Made by a program: the position numbers and the translations under genes
Shown here: positions 48,105-60,562 of the stretch, piece by piece
How the letters are laid out: each line of letters begins with the position of its first letter
Position numbering within the stretch: the stretch's first letter is position 1
The notes under the pieces: generated by a model
What the model saw: the letters and a program-made list of their open reading frames with translations, nothing else
Told to the model about the DNA's origin: nothing
The model's database searches: none
Source of the DNA: Buxus sempervirens
Lineage: Eukaryota > Streptophyta > Magnoliopsida > Buxales > Buxaceae
Assembly: GCA_947561395.2 (NCBI GenBank)
Contig: OX387184.1
Coordinates: 7,626,001 to 7,690,000, forward strand
Length of the DNA: 64,000 bases
Direction of reading: 5' to 3'

Positions 48105-49542
48105 ACATAGCGTTTAGACCTTGAATAAATTTCAAGGTCAAGTGAGCAAGTAGTCTTGCATTATACCTGAAACCTGGTCCACTAGTAGGGTCGTTGTCCC
48201 AAATTATTTGTTGGGTCAGGCATGTCATTTGGTGGAAGTGGTTGTGGGTCGTCATCACCTCCACTCCTGCCTTTTTCATACAAATGCAAAGTCTAATTGC
48301 AGGATTGTCGTCATTCTTTACTCCTCTCGGCCAAGCTATTGGAGGGCTGATGCACGAGTTTTGGATAAAAATTCATTAGTTAGTAGTTCATAAATCACAG
48401 TCCCATAGATTATCGGAAAATAAATCTTCATTTATTACTCATTTATTTATAGTTTTCCATAGAAAGGATGCGTGTATTGTATTTAAATTGTAAGGATTGT
48501 TACTTTTGTTATTTGATTATTAGCAGCTTAATACTTTTTCTGCGTTTGATTAGTTTTATACGCTACTCCCAGGCCTACGATCAAAAGAAATTTCTCAAAC
48601 CTATAATAAGATCGACCCCAATATACTGCGTTGATTCAGGAACCCACAAGCTAGTGAAAAACATGCAAATAAGGAAAAGTCACGGCTCACTCACTGGACA
48701 GCATAGCTTTACCTTTATTATTTATTCTTTTTAATGGCCACAATAAAGAAGGAACCGCCCAAGAAAAGCTTTTTTATAAGCGATAATAAAGAGCCGGCAA
48801 GTTTTAACGACCCCGCAGTCCGCACCACCAATTCAATGAATAAAACAAAATTAAAAGAAAAAAAAGGAACCCATCACCGGCCTTCGGCGAAACCCTTCTA
48901 CCATGGCGGTGGCCACCATGATTACAGATCGATCATTCCTCCTCTCTCTCTCTTTCTCGTCCACAAGTACGTCATCCACAACGGTTTCAACTAAAAATTA
49001 AAAAGAGAAAAATGATTGAAAAAAGAGGGGCTCAACTTGATCTTATGCGTCACATTGATCTTATCTACATCTCTCTTTCGTATGAACAACTAAAATTGGG
49101 TTGGCCATCGCAATCTCCTACCCGATTCCACCCTCGATTATTCCCGCCGGCTTCCTTCTTTCGCTCTTGGGATTTTAACAATTAACAGATAACAGAAAAA
49201 AGGAAAGCAAAATCCCTAACTAACTAATTTGCCACCATTAAACAGACCGATGAAGTATGAACAATACTAAGTGAAAAGGGCAGAGATAAAAGGTGAAGAA
49301 GAAGAAGAAGAAGAAGCATGTTCTTACAAAGTTCCTAAAATTCCTTTTCTTTTCCTTTTTTTCCCCTACTTTTTGAGAAAGAAACTCTACATGCCAACAA
49401 CTCCTCCTCAGATTCCCGTTTGTTTCTGCAAGACCTTATAATACCTCTGTAAACTCTGTTAAACAAACATGATACAAGATCGAAGAAGATGGAAGAGAGA
49501 CGATATTTGGCGAAGATGTGGGAGACGAGACTCTTAAATCGC
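48105..49542. other. Convergent interval between CBSX and ERF
   Basis: The left part is presumed CBSX 3' UTR and the right part presumed 3' UTR of the minus-strand ERF. Frames at 48194-48393 and 48468-48994 have no domain. A short GAA run lies at about 49295-49316. Confidence 0.45.
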
Positions 49543-49974
49543 TCAAAACTCGTCCTCCGAATTCTCGGGATAGGGTTTCTCGTTGAGGTCGGGCTTGTCG
49601 GAGAAGCGACAAGAGTTGAATTCCGAGGAGTGGAGAGCAGTTTCAAGCGCGTCCACCCTCGCCCCGACCTCCGTGGCTTTCTTCCTTATGGACGCCGCGG
49701 ACATGTCGTGAAGCTCGTCCTCTTCGACAAAATACTCCGGGAAGTTGAGACGCGCAGAAGGGCCTCGCAGATAAAAGACGGCGGTGTCGTAAGCTCGAGC
49801 GGCCGCAACTGGGGTTGAATAGGATCCAAGCCAGATCCTGGACCTCTTGTTCGGCTCCCTAATCTCCGCCACCCACTTCCCCCACTTTCTCATCCTGATC
49901 CCCCTGTAAGGCTTTTCACTCTGCGTTCGCTTCCGCGACTCCGCCGTCCTCGAACAACACTCTCCCCCTTCCAT
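49543..49974 (-). CDS. DREB-subfamily ERF transcription factor (group II), intronless
   Basis: This is a nuclear AP2/ERF factor of 143 residues. The AP2 domain is at 22-79 ([20 protein letters not shown], then [10 protein letters not shown] and [19 protein letters not shown]). WVAEIREP with Val and Glu at the DNA-contact positions is the DREB type. The conserved downstream block [19 protein letters not shown] (90-108) and the terminal DLNEKP (129-134), a DLNxxP EAR motif, point to the ERF008-ERF011 group, so a repressor is likely. I choose the ATG at 49974 (MEGGECC) because relatives begin MEGG; an in-frame ATG seven codons upstream (49995) is possible. One Val ([11 protein letters not shown]) replaces the usual Glu. 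It converges on CBSX. Confidence 0.93.
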   Translation of the reverse strand: MEGGECCSRTAESRKRTQSEKPYRGIRMRKWGKWVAEIREPNKRSRIWLGSYSTPVAAARAYDTAVFYLRGPSARLNFPEYFVEEDELHDMSAASIRKKATEVGARVDALETALHSSEFNSCRFSDKPDLNEKPYPENSEDEF

Positions 49975-49995
49975 ACCCAAAACACACCCCCACAC

Positions 49996-51945
49996 ACACC
50001 CACACTTGAGACTTGAAATCGCTTTGGCTTCCGCCTCGCTTCCCCTCTTTTATCTGCACTTCACATCCTCCAACCCAGCAAGAAAGAAAAAGTATAGAAG
50101 GTGCACTAGGCTCCAAAGCACCCCCTGGGCGACGTCGCTCTCTATCGTGTGGGGTGGCGAATCACACCTGTAAAATTTCTCCAACAAAGAGAAAGAAAGA
50201 GAAGAAATAAGGTTTGATTGACACACACAAGCAGAGGTCCTTAATGTGGCAATATGTATGGCAACCAACTATGGCTCTGGCTATTTATGATAAGTGTCAG
50301 TTGAAAGAGAGAAGAATGAGGCAGCAGCACCATCCTAGTTGGACGCAAATCTGTCATCGGCCTTGCCTGCCACGTTTTCTCTCCATCTGATGTAAAAGTC
50401 CAAACCCCGCCGACAAGGTCCATCCACTCGGTCCATCCTTCACTCCCATCTTTAATCTAATCTAAACTTTAATAAAGAACAGGAGGACCATTTCATTTCA
50501 TGGTTCACGGTTCATATTTCATATTTCATACTTCATACTTCATACACCCCCCCAACCAACAGACGTCACGCGACGAGGTTATCTGTAAAACTTCGATCAG
50601 ACAAATCCCACGTAGCGGTTGATAGCCAAACAGCTTGCCGATGTGGATGGTTCCGCTTCTCATACGCAACCGCAGAACCCCGCTCAAACATCCTTTCTGT
50701 TTGTCAAAGCAAGTGAGCAACATTTTTACTTTATTTATAATATAATTATGTATAATAGACAATCTACGGCTCGTGTCTCTTGTTGAACTAGTGGATGAAC
50801 TCATCAAATATTAAGATAAAAGCGCGGGCACACACAGGTCACAGATCGAGCCAAGGATCTTCTATCTTTATTTCTTTACTTAGAGAGAGAGAGAGAGAAA
50901 GGTCGGTGGTGTACAGATGGGCTATGAATGACTTTCCGTCTACGCAATAACGAGCCCAGGAAGTGGAGACAGCGAAGCAAATTTAAAACATAAATTGGCT
51001 ATAAAAAGTCACTGACTTTTTTGTCCTTGGTCTCTCTTCATTATAGTTGATTATAAAGAAAAAGGTTTATTCAGAGCTTAGCGAGAAGATTTAATTTAAG
51101 GACTCTCAAGTTTGAAATGGAAGGGGAGAAACGAAGAATAAAGAATAGCAAGTTGGCCGAACATGTCGGCCGGTAGTCAAAAACTGAAACTCAAACTCGA
51201 GACTCCCTCCATTTGTCATACAACTGTAGCTATACTTAAACAATATATATAACTTGTTACACCTAGCGTTTCTTGACCTCATCACAAGTCACGCCAAGAG
51301 AGAGAAATCAAACGGATTAGCTCTACATCCTTCTTCGATTATCAAGACTCCGACATCCATCCAACAGACCAAACCAATCATGGATGAAACGTTGCCCAAG
51401 AGATGGTGTTGTCTTCATGGGTTCACGAGTCCAACCGAGGATGACGATACCCCTTCCCTCCCTAATAATCTCTGCTGTTCTTAAGATTTATTTATTTATC
51501 CCCGTGATCAGGTGGGTATGAAAAAAAGTCAACCGGAGTGGTTGACTCCCCCCCATCCGAATTCCATCCCACATGGTTCATTGACTTCCAATTCCCATCT
51601 AATAAGGTTGGTGGGCCACCCTCTTCATGGGCAGGTTGGCCACAGCTATTCAATTTTGAGGTTCTTCGTGATCCTCCCTCCATCTGCGTATCAGGCACAT
51701 TTTGTCATCTGGGCTACTAAATTTTGATGTTAATTGATCTTCATCAAGAGTGTCTTGAATGGTGGAAGTGCTACCATGTGCCTTCTATAACTGGTTTTAT
51801 TAGTATCCACCTCTCAATTGATCCATTTTAGATGCGTCTCATTTACCTCTGTAGGCACCAATTATGTGGCTTGCCACAGCCTCTTCAGATTCAGACATCT
51901 GTGGATTCAAATGGGTTACGGTCCTCTTCTCTTCAATCTTTATGA
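49996..51945. other. ERF upstream region and spacer
   Basis: This is presumed ERF promoter followed by spacer. It contains CACACACC-type runs near 49983-50005, a GA run near 50884-50898 and simple repeats of TTCATA at about 50515-50540. The plus frame at 51254-51484 (starting MLHLAFLDL) has no recognisable family, and I do not call it a gene. Confidence 0.4.
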
Positions 51946-52222
51946 CTAAATCACCGGATGGACAAGCCCTAATCTGTGGATCGTGATAATCCTCATCACG
52001 CCGTTATCTAAGCTCTCCCATTCTCGTCCAAAGTCAATTGAGTGACGTGACAGGATTGGGAGATTTTTCAGTACCTACATTACATGTAATAAAGAGATGC
52101 ATGCGCTTCGCATTAATTTAGTCATTAACATATTCAATGAATCTTACCTTCCTTAAGGAGCTACAGGTTGCAGATTTCAACCAGGTTGAAAGGAACACCC
52201 ATGGATCCCTGTCATAAAAATC

Positions 52223-53409
52223 CTGTCAAAAACAATTTTTTTATACGGACGCCCTTTCTTTACTCCTTCCAAACCACAAGTTATCGGTAGCAGAATCATT
52301 CAAGATGCATAATTTGTTTAAACTTACAAATCCAGTCAGTTACATATTAATTCTTAAGATCTTGCAAAAGTTCTAAAACCCCAGTTTTTCTTTTTTCTTA
52401 GCAGGGAAGGCATTAAGATTTCACACAAAATACTACTACGGTAAATTCTAGCTTGCAAGGAAGAGTTAAAAAAAAAAAATTTCAATTCTTCAATAAATAT
52501 AATTCTAAGAGAGAGAGAGATGAAACAAAGCGCCTCAAACAAAATTTCAAAACATAAGTCAAATCTCGAAAGTGAAATGGGCAATCCTTCAATAAATAAT
52601 TAATCACGTATTAATGATCTATGACCTTCAATTCTATACTATGCACTCTTCCATTTGCTCATGTGAATGAATTTCATACCCCACCAGTCACATCCTAGGA
52701 TGCCTATGAAAGGGTTTGTCCCCCTTGTGTGAATTCCTTGTGTGGAAAATGAACCTATTGACCTTAATTAAATGATATGCCATGTTGATTCATACAATGG
52801 ATGGCCACAATACCATCTAAAAATTAATTAATTTCCAAAGATACTTTTCAGAGCCCTATCTACCCAGTAACAAGGTTAAACCTTAGGCAGATCAACTCCC
52901 AATACAATTTATCTTTAACAAATCATCTTGAAACTGAGATCCTAAGACATTGACAGTACACTCTGATTGGACCTCTAACCTCTTTATTCAAAACCACTAA
53001 ATCAAAGATGATATTTACAACTGAAATTGTCGGATTATGCTGAACTTTGGAGTGCAAAAAAAAAAATTAAAATAAAATAAATTTGCAGATGATAATGCCA
53101 CATAGAAGCACAGGGCAAGTTCTTGATACATGCATGTAAGAGGGGGGAAAATGGAAGGCCATCCTCACTTGTCTAAAGGCTCCGTGTAACACCTACTACA
53201 CAAAATACACCAACATGATAGCACAAGCTTCAAAAACCAGAAGTAAATGATAAATGATACTTCTAGAACCGCTTTGAACCTGATTAAGCAGAGGCTATTT
53301 CGACAAAAAATCTGCTTCAGAACCTCATGACTCGTATCTAATTAGAAAGTTCCAAACCGTAGCATGCTGTCATCGAAGCGTATAATTCAATAGGATCGAG
53401 CAGAAAGGT
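52223..53409. other. AT-rich interval
   Basis: It is an intron if the gene model at 51946-55615 is right, otherwise spacer. The minus frame at 52354-52584 has no domain. Confidence 0.35.
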
Positions 53410-53611
53410 AAATGTACCTCACGTTGAAGCTTTGTAATTGGTTGTCGGATTGTATCTCTGTAGCTTTCACTGTTCTGTACTGTTCTATTTCTTTCAGTAT
53501 TCCTAGGTGGCTGTTTATCTTTTCTAGACCCATATCTCATGGGTTTTGTGTACCTTTCTACCTTTTGATACTTAATGAACTCTTATTAATCATTAAAAAA
53601 AAATGTACCTC
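53410..53611 (+). mobile_element. 5'-truncated LINE-like insertion with 11-bp target duplication
   Basis: AAATGTACCTC occurs at 53410-53420 and 53601-53611. The 180-bp insert is T-rich with CTGTAGCTTTCACTGTTCTG, and near its end ATGAACTCTTATTAATCATT followed by a run of A. This is a plant L1-type 3' end. The exact duplication marks a fairly recent insertion. Confidence 0.75.
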
Positions 53612-55524
53612 GTATAATCAGGTGTAACTCTCATGATAAGGCCCAAAAGAGCTTTATTTCTGCCCATTCAAGCAAAAATTGTTCTTAGTTCAAATGTAGG
53701 GAAAGCGCAAGGTCCTACTTATTCCAGATAACTGAAAGTCAGAACTAATTGAAAATATAATTCTAATTGAAAAAAAATTTCAAGTCAGAAACAGTTCCTA
53801 GCCCCCTGCATAACTAGATCATGATCTTAGGCATAGCTTCTAGACTAGTAATTAAAGAAACAACAACAAAATGACTTATCCCAATTAGTCAGGGTCAGTA
53901 ATACAAATCATGTTTTGCCATTCCAATCCATAGATTATAGTTCAGTTAGTAAATGTATTCATTTTAATTTTTTACCAATCAAATCCATTGAGGCCTTTCT
54001 TATTTGGAACCTTATTAGATCCTTCAATATGCACCATTTCTCAGACCTTAAAGCTACTTTTTCAAGTCCAAATCATCTTGGCTACAAGTTATGTAATCCC
54101 CAACTATGGATGGCTCCTAGAGATTCCCAATTATGTTCTTTCGTTATGTTATGATACATCAACATCTATCCAATATGAAGATGACTCTAAAATATCTTTA
54201 GATATGTAAAATTACAATTCCAAAATTGTTCAGAAAAGATTAAAAAAGAAGTATGAATGAAAAATATTCTGGAATTGTAACAAAATTCATGTGTGGCTGG
54301 TGTCTGAACAACATGACGATCTTGGATATTCCACTTGAAAGTCATCTATGTTGTCAGAGAACATTCCGAGTAGCAGTATAAATACGTGGCAAATCAAGAA
54401 AGATGGTTGATGCCACTAAATAAATGGGGCCTCTATGAATAACATTTCAAAATATGCAACACTGATCATAATCTAAATTTCTTTTCTAACCAGAAGGTCT
54501 TAGCAAAATTGTGAAAGCTCAGCAATAGGATCCCTACATTAGGGCTGATGTGAAAGGCTGAATAGGTGTAGTTTTGATATGCAGGATAAGTGCCACATAA
54601 GGCAACAAGTGGTAAATTACAGGCAGCCACCAAAATTGTAATTCTTAGAAACAACATATGTGTCCAAGGACTTAAACATCAATGGCAGGCCCATAAAAAT
54701 AAATTAGGCATTCAGTGACTTAAGTTTATTCCTAGAGAGGCAACAAGGGAAGAAAATGAAGCTTCAACAGACCAAGGAGGCCGACGGTTAGCCGCTCCTC
54801 GTCCTCCTCTAGCTCTCTCCCCCTTCCGTATGTTTCTGTTTTGCTTATGCTTTTTATAGATTCCGAATCGCACACCGTGTACCATGCAGAATCTAACAAT
54901 TTTGACAAGCATAAGATGATACTTCACCTATACCGATTGAAAGAGGAGAGTCTTTAGAGGTACACCAAAACCAAGTAGTTTCAGTGCCGCTTCTAACTAG
55001 CTTGGTGAGCAATGATCTGTAAATAACTTAAGAGGGTGTATCGTATATATAATAAACTTAGATGGTGTGTTCCTCTACAATTTTCTAGAATATTCCTGCA
55101 AAGTGGGAAGATATGGTTGAAAAATTTTGTTAAAAGAACCTGGCACTGAAAAAACACATTAGGTGCATAGAACCCATTTCCCAAGAAAATTTCTGTTTAA
55201 CGGTTCATATTCTTGCTGAAAAATTGCAAATGAGACATAACATCACTGTTCATAATGATCAGCAACAGTGTGCATGTAGATATATGAATTTACTTTTTCA
55301 ATCTTTAAAAAATGTCATATCTAGATTGACAAAAGGTCAAGAAAGGAAAAATCCAAAGGCTTGGGGGTAAAAAGGTGTGGCAATGTTTGGAGCCCAAGTT
55401 GAAGGGGACTCACAACAAATATTAGCCACAGAGAGAATACTAAATCCCACCTGTGCGGAGATCAATTTTATAGCAAACAAATAAATTGAGCCAAGGAGTT
55501 GAGGAACTAAAAAAAAACACTTAC
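53612..55524. other. Interval with a possible RTE/SINE 3' remnant
   Basis: AACAACAACAAAATGACTTATCCCAATTAG, read in parts from about 53858, resembles the 3' region of plant RTE LINEs and related short elements. The remainder is AT-rich without a supported gene. The minus frame at 54712-54927 has a basic, Arg/Gly-rich middle (RKGERARGGRGAANRRPP) but no known domain. Confidence 0.3.
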
Positions 55525-56089
55525 ATGAGGACCAATAATGACCAGGAAGATTGCAGCAGTTATAAAATCCAGCAATAAAAGTGACTCAGTGATGCTCCCA
55601 GTGACTGAAGACAGTCTATCTTCATATAAACACAAAGAAAACATCAAAGAAATATACAAGTAAATATTTTAAATACTGACAAAGTTCAGACATCCGTGAA
55701 CAAGGTATAGACTTATACAGCCTTAGCAGGGGTAACCAAGAAGATAACACACTTATCACATGATATCAATGCTAAGCAACAAAGACAAGAACCTATCATG
55801 AAAATTTGGAAAGAAGAATCCATTCAAGACTAAAGTTTTTCAAGTAGGTTAAATAATGAGGTAGGTAACTAAGAAACACAAGGAAAATTAAACTTAATGT
55901 TAACACAAGAAGAGACACCAACAATTGAAAAGGTCTAGGAAAAAGAAATCAACCACTGATGAAGCGGGCAATAACCACCTGAAAATATTCATAAGGAAGG
56001 AGATGTTAATGGAGTTGCATATAGGACTAGAATGTCATGCTCAAAAGTCAAAACAATCCATTAATTCTGAAAGAAAATCTCTATAAGAC

Positions 56090-56435
56090 TCTTATTAGAC
56101 ATTCAATAATGTATGGGATTTTATGCTGAAAAATTAAGAAATAACACAGTCATAGGATAAACATAATGAGATAAGGCTATTAGGGTGGGTATCTAGAAAT
56201 ATTAGGAAACATGTAGTAAGAAATGAATTCATCAACAGAGCTGAGGAGTAGCATGTATGGTACACAAGATATGGGAGAGTCAGTTTAGCTGGTTTTGGCA
56301 TGTTAAGCACAGAGCTTTAGAGGCGATTATCAAGAGGTAATATGACGGATGTTGAAAACCAAAAGCTATCCACATAGAGATGGTTAAAAAAGATAATAAC
56401 AATAAAATGGCTATGGTTGGTGACAGGAGCTGTTT
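56090..56435 (+). mobile_element. RTE LINE C-terminal remnant, plus strand
   Basis: With frameshifts the plus strand reads RIRLLGWVSRNIRKHVV, then RNEFINRAEE, then SLAGFGMLSTEL. This corresponds to the C-terminal region of plant RTE LINE ORFs (usual form MRMLRWMSGNTRKDRIRNE, then RLRWFGHVQRRP). It meets a minus-strand relic end to end near 56440. Confidence 0.6.
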
Positions 56436-56439
56436 TTCT

Positions 56440-58100
56440 TCATCTTAATTTATTAAAAACAATATCCTTGGTCAAATTATAAGTATCCTTTTCCTTTCTG
56501 AGAGACTCCATCCAAATTCTTGTTGATCTTTCACTTGCTCTATTAGATCCTTAATGAGTACCCTGCATATACCTTCTCATAGCTGCCTTCCTAGTTTCTC
56601 GTTTTATGAGCACAAAGTATCTTAACTTACTTTCCTTTATCTTGTTTCCTATTTTGACCATACCTAGACTCTCGAATAGATTCATTCCTTACCTTATCTA
56701 TCTCAATCTTCCAACACAACCATCTCAACGTCTTCATTCAGCAACACTCATCATCTGTATATCTTGTTTTTTTTTATTATCCTAAATTCCTAATCCATAC
56801 ATCAAAGCATGCTCAATGGCTATCTCATAAAATTTTCCTTTTAATTTGAGCAGAACATGTCGATCATATGACACTCAAAAATCACCTCCCCATTTAAGCT
56901 ATTGAACTCTAATTTTATGTACAAAAGCATCATCATATCATGTAATAGCTGATATCAAATAATGAAATTGATAATTTAATTCTTGATTGTTACATTAAAG
57001 TTGCTCATTTCTACCATTTTTTTAAAATGAAGTTACACTCAATATACTAGGTCTTACTTCAACTTATTTTGAAACATTGTGATTCTATGTATCCTTTTAT
57101 AACCTAAATATCGCATTTATTTGGTCAACAAAAACCACATTATCTGCAAATAGAATACTCCAAGGGACTCTATCCTGAATATATACGCAATAAATTTATC
57201 TATTATTAAAGCAAAAATATAGAGGCTCATAACTAAACCTTGAAGTAAACTTATCATTACTAGGAATTCATTTGCCTCAATACTTAATTGACTCTACTTA
57301 ACACTCTCATGTACATGTCTTTGATAACCTTAATGCCATATAAAGGTACGCCACTTTAGCCTAAAACCCATCAGATTAACTCTTTTAGAACTCCAAATGC
57401 TTATTCTAGATTAATAAAGAACATGTAAAGGTCCCTCTTATTCCCTTAACCTTTTTACCATCTAAAGAGATCATCTTGATGGCTGAGCCCACAGACACAA
57501 GGCCAAATTAATGTTTTGACACTTGAGCTATTGTTTTTGTCTTTTTCTCTATCATCCTTTCCTATAATTTTATGATAACTCATAAGCTTAATTCCAAAGT
57601 AATTGATACATTTCTGAATTTCTTCTTTATGTTTTCTATAGGTACTTCTACACTATCCTCCAAGCATTTTACGTTTTTATAATCCCCAACATTTGATATG
57701 ATAATTTGGCCAACCCGAGTATACCATTACCTTCCATAAACATCTAAACTTCAAATGTAATATTACACAGTTTAAACATTCTTTCTATTTTTGTCTTGGA
57801 TAAAGTCCCCTTTACTTTAGGAATTATAATCATAATAACATGGTAACGTTTCTCTTAATGCTCTAATAACCACGTTTGCATCTAAAGCAAAGAGTTTCAT
57901 ACTTCCACTATCTAATATATTTTGAACATTTTTTCGTTATATGTCTCTTATCCCTTCATCCTTTACTAAGACTCTCAAATTCTTGCTCTTAATGCATCTA
58001 ACTTGACCTAAATCATTTGCTATACTTTTTTTTTTCTTAATGTTGATATTATCTTTTTAGTTTTTTTAATACTTCTATATTTTTCTATGTTTTTTTTCTC
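56440..58100 (-). mobile_element. Degenerate RTE LINE, minus strand
   Basis: Minus-strand fragments in order include DRVPWSILFADNVVFVDQIN (about 57165-57105, RT block with the catalytic DD altered to DN), KLKGKFYEIAIEHALMYG (about 56850-56795) and QMMSVAE (about 56755). Stops and shifts are frequent. Together with the plus-strand piece at 56090-56435 it shows that two RTE copies landed tail to tail. Confidence 0.65.
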
Positions 58101-59278
58101 TCATTTATTGGATAGATATTAAAATAAAGCTTTCTCTCTTTAACAGCATTTCGTAAATTACCAATCTACCACGAAACTCTTTTCAGGATTGAATTTTACC
58201 TCTAGATTCTCTTAATACCATTTCCCTACTATTAAATATAGTTTGCCATTTCATCCTGAATTTGAACCTATATGGATCATTGTATTGAAAGGTCAGATAG
58301 CTAAACAAGAATCCTGTTGGCAAGCCTAACAACCTGGGATAGTGTGCCATTGTTGTTGTTGCTGTTGTTGTTGTTATATGTTGGTTGATCAGCTTCAGCT
58401 TAAGGTACTTAAACATGCTCATATTTTCTCAGCGACTAATATTTGGCCAAGTAAGTCTTGGCCCAACAGCTACTAGTTAATCAAAGAAAAAGGAGAGAAA
58501 ATCAATAAATAAACAGTATAACTATATTACAGATTCACAGCATCCACTAAGATGTATAAATAAATACAACCATCTCCAAATTGGCGCTCTTATCTCATTC
58601 TCCTGAGTCCTCACATACATAAAAAGGCAGAAGAAACAGAAATAAACCAAAAAAAAAAAGGCTAACTTCCCACATAGATAGGTTTGATTTACATTGTCAC
58701 GGACTGCATACTATATCAAAACTTCATGAAAACTGAAGAATTAAAACGATATTTTCACATAGTGGCCAGTGATAAGATGTGTAATAACAGAATATTTAAA
58801 GGTTCCGGACAACAGACCTTTGAAATTGTTATATGATGAACAGCAGATTCATTCCCCAATGCAGAGAATTAAACGGATGCTGATGCCCATAAACTTCTAG
58901 CAGGAAAGAGAGACTACTAGTACCATAGAGTATTACCATGACCAAACCGCATGATAGCTAGGATTCTCTCAAAAATAAAAGCCAGATCCTTTTCCTCCCC
59001 TTATTGAGCTACCGTCAAACACAATCAGGTAGTTGCTGAATTCCATGTCCTTTAGTGCAGCTCATCTTTTAACCCTTTCAAAATTTCTCCGTCCTAAAGA
59101 AGAATGGAACAGACTTCAGAACGCAATCACAAGTTTACAAGCATTCCAATTCCATTTCTCATAGTGAAGCTCGTTCCTTAACCCGTCAAGATGCATCGAT
59201 TCTGAAGAAGAATGTAAAGACTTTTGAAAGCACGCATTATCACAAGCATGCTTTCACCTATCCTCTGCTGAATCAAAA
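58101..59278. other. Interval downstream of the NYN gene
   Basis: The right part is presumed 3' UTR of the minus-strand NYN gene. A (GTT)n tract at about 58348-58375 followed by ATATG resembles the 3' tail of an RTE-like element read on the minus strand. No gene is supported. Confidence 0.35.
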
Positions 59279-60562
59279 TTACCAATCCACATCTTCGTCA
59301 CTGAACCATAACATATCCTTATCACCAAGAGATTGTCTATGGTTTCCGAGATGCCCATGATCCTCATCTGTCACCCAGCCTTCTTCCTCATCTTCCCCTT
59401 CTGAGAATGCCGAGATTTTGAGTCCATCAAAACTGGAATTTGTAACAGCAATTTCATCCACAAACTGATTCAAATCATTCTCAGCATCATTTGTCCCATC
59501 AAAATGTGAGATCGAAAACATAATCCCATCCCTATCCGAGAAGTCATCTCTTCTATTGCTCGACAGAAAATCCTTCTCCGCAACCTCCCCATTTTCAACC
59601 TCAGCCCAAGGAACCCACAAATCAGCATGGCGGCCCAATGCCCTTTGCCAATCACCAACAACAACTGTCCCTAAATTAGAAGCCCTAGCTCTTCTAAGCA
59701 TTTCAGAAAAATCCGAATCATCCGAAACCAAGAACAGCCAATCAATCCCACGACTCATCGAATGCTGCATCTGCCGCTTAAGCGCCCAATCTGCCGCCTG
59801 CGGTTTATCCTCCACCGTCTTCACAAAAACCCCAGCACGCCGTAACTCCGAAGCAAGACCATATCCAATCCTGGGAGCGAGCAAAGACCTAGCCGCCTCC
59901 TCGTACTTATGGTTCCCAGAGACAAACCGCTCCTTGTATCGCTGCCGCTTTTTACCCTTGAGTGACCGCATGCGGTTCAATTTCTTCTGGCGCTCACGCT
60001 CGTGAAGCTGTTTGAAATGCTTCTTGAGGTCAAGGTTGGTCCGGCACTTACGACCGCAGACGCCACAAATGTAAGGCTGCGTTGGTGACGATAGGCCCTT
60101 CCGCTCGAGGAAATCAACTTGGCGACGCTCGCGGCGTTCCTCGAGGACCCATTGCGGGAGGTGGACAAACGCGTGGCGATTGGCGTAGGCAGAGATGTCA
60201 ACGATGTCGCCGAAGCGCTCAGCCACCTCCCTCAAGGCCATAGCCGCCTGGTAGGGCGGACCTCGGGGGGGCTTATTGTCGAGGTCCCATAGAACCACGA
60301 CTTTCTTCTGCTTCGCAGACCAGATTCCTTCTTTGTTCTTCACCAATTCTATATCCGAGGCAGCGGCGCAGACCCCGTGACGCTTGGGCTTAGATGACGA
60401 CGGATTTAAGATAAGAGACCTCGTAAGATTGACGGAAGTGCTGAATCTTAGAGATGGAGAGAATGAGGGTTTGGTTTTGTGGAGGAAAGAAGAAGAAAGA
60501 AAGGGAGAAGGAACAAAAGGTTGGAGATAAAGGAGATCAGGCGCACTGCAGAAAGCATTCAT
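59279..60562 (-). CDS. NYN (PIN-like) nuclease-domain protein with C2H2 finger, probably plastid-targeted, 427 aa
   Basis: NYN domains have a PIN-like RNase fold, so an RNA-processing role in the organelle is inferred. I start at the ATG at 60562 (MNAFCSAPDLLYLQPF) because the N-terminal 70 residues are then Ser/Pro/Arg-rich with a VCAAAS stretch like a chloroplast transit peptide; the frame stays open upstream to 60847, but that part reads promoter and MITE sequence. The NYN core is split: VVVLWDLDNKPP (88-99) with acidic D93 and D95, and DWLFLVSDDSDFSEML (274-289) with further acidic residues. Between them lies a C2H2 finger, C166-x2-C169-x12-H182-x4-H187, followed by a strongly basic segment (188-212). 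The C-terminus is acidic (SEGEDEEEGW to SDEDVDW). It is a single exon. Confidence 0.88.
   Translation of the reverse strand: MNAFCSAPDLLYLQPFVPSPFLSSSFLHKTKPSFSPSLRFSTSVNLTRSLILNPSSSKPKRHGVCAAASDIELVKNKEGIWSAKQKKVVVLWDLDNKPPRGPPYQAAMALREVAERFGDIVDISAYANRHAFVHLPQWVLEERRERRQVDFLERKGLSSPTQPYICGVCGRKCRTNLDLKKHFKQLHERERQKKLNRMRSLKGKKRQRYKERFVSGNHKYEEAARSLLAPRIGYGLASELRRAGVFVKTVEDKPQAADWALKRQMQHSMSRGIDWLFLVSDDSDFSEMLRRARASNLGTVVVGDWQRALGRHADLWVPWAEVENGEVAEKDFLSSNRRDDFSDRDGIMFSISHFDGTNDAENDLNQFVDEIAVTNSSFDGLKISAFSEGEDEEEGWVTDEDHGHLGNHRQSLGDKDMLWFSDEDVDW

Larger units (their letters stand above)
51946..55615 (-). other. Three exon-like blocks of a possible unrecognised gene
   Basis: Three minus-strand blocks have splice-like borders and compatible phases. 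Block A (55525-55615) follows an AG and ends CCTCAT|GTAAGT; its frame reads LSSVTGSITESLLLL, then DFITAAIFLVIIGPH, a likely membrane helix. Block B (52148-52222) sits between TTTTTGACAG and AAG|GTAAGA and reads DFYDRDPWVFLSTWLKSA, then TCSSLRK. Block C (51946-52074) follows ATGTAG and reads VLKNLPILSRHSIDFGREW to a stop after GLVHPVI. I do not recognise the protein. No start or upstream exon was found; two LINE relics lie upstream at 56090-58100. It could be the end of a real gene, a decayed gene or coincidence. Confidence 0.25.

Noticed and set aside
49335..49818. Opposed frames over the ERF gene
   Set aside because: They overlap the ERF coding sequence in other frames and show no family signature.
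51254..51484. 76-codon frame MLHLAFLDL.. as a gene
   Set aside because: There is no recognisable domain, splice support or conserved context.
59556..60005. 149-codon plus-strand frame
   Set aside because: It is an antisense shadow of the NYN gene with no domain of its own.
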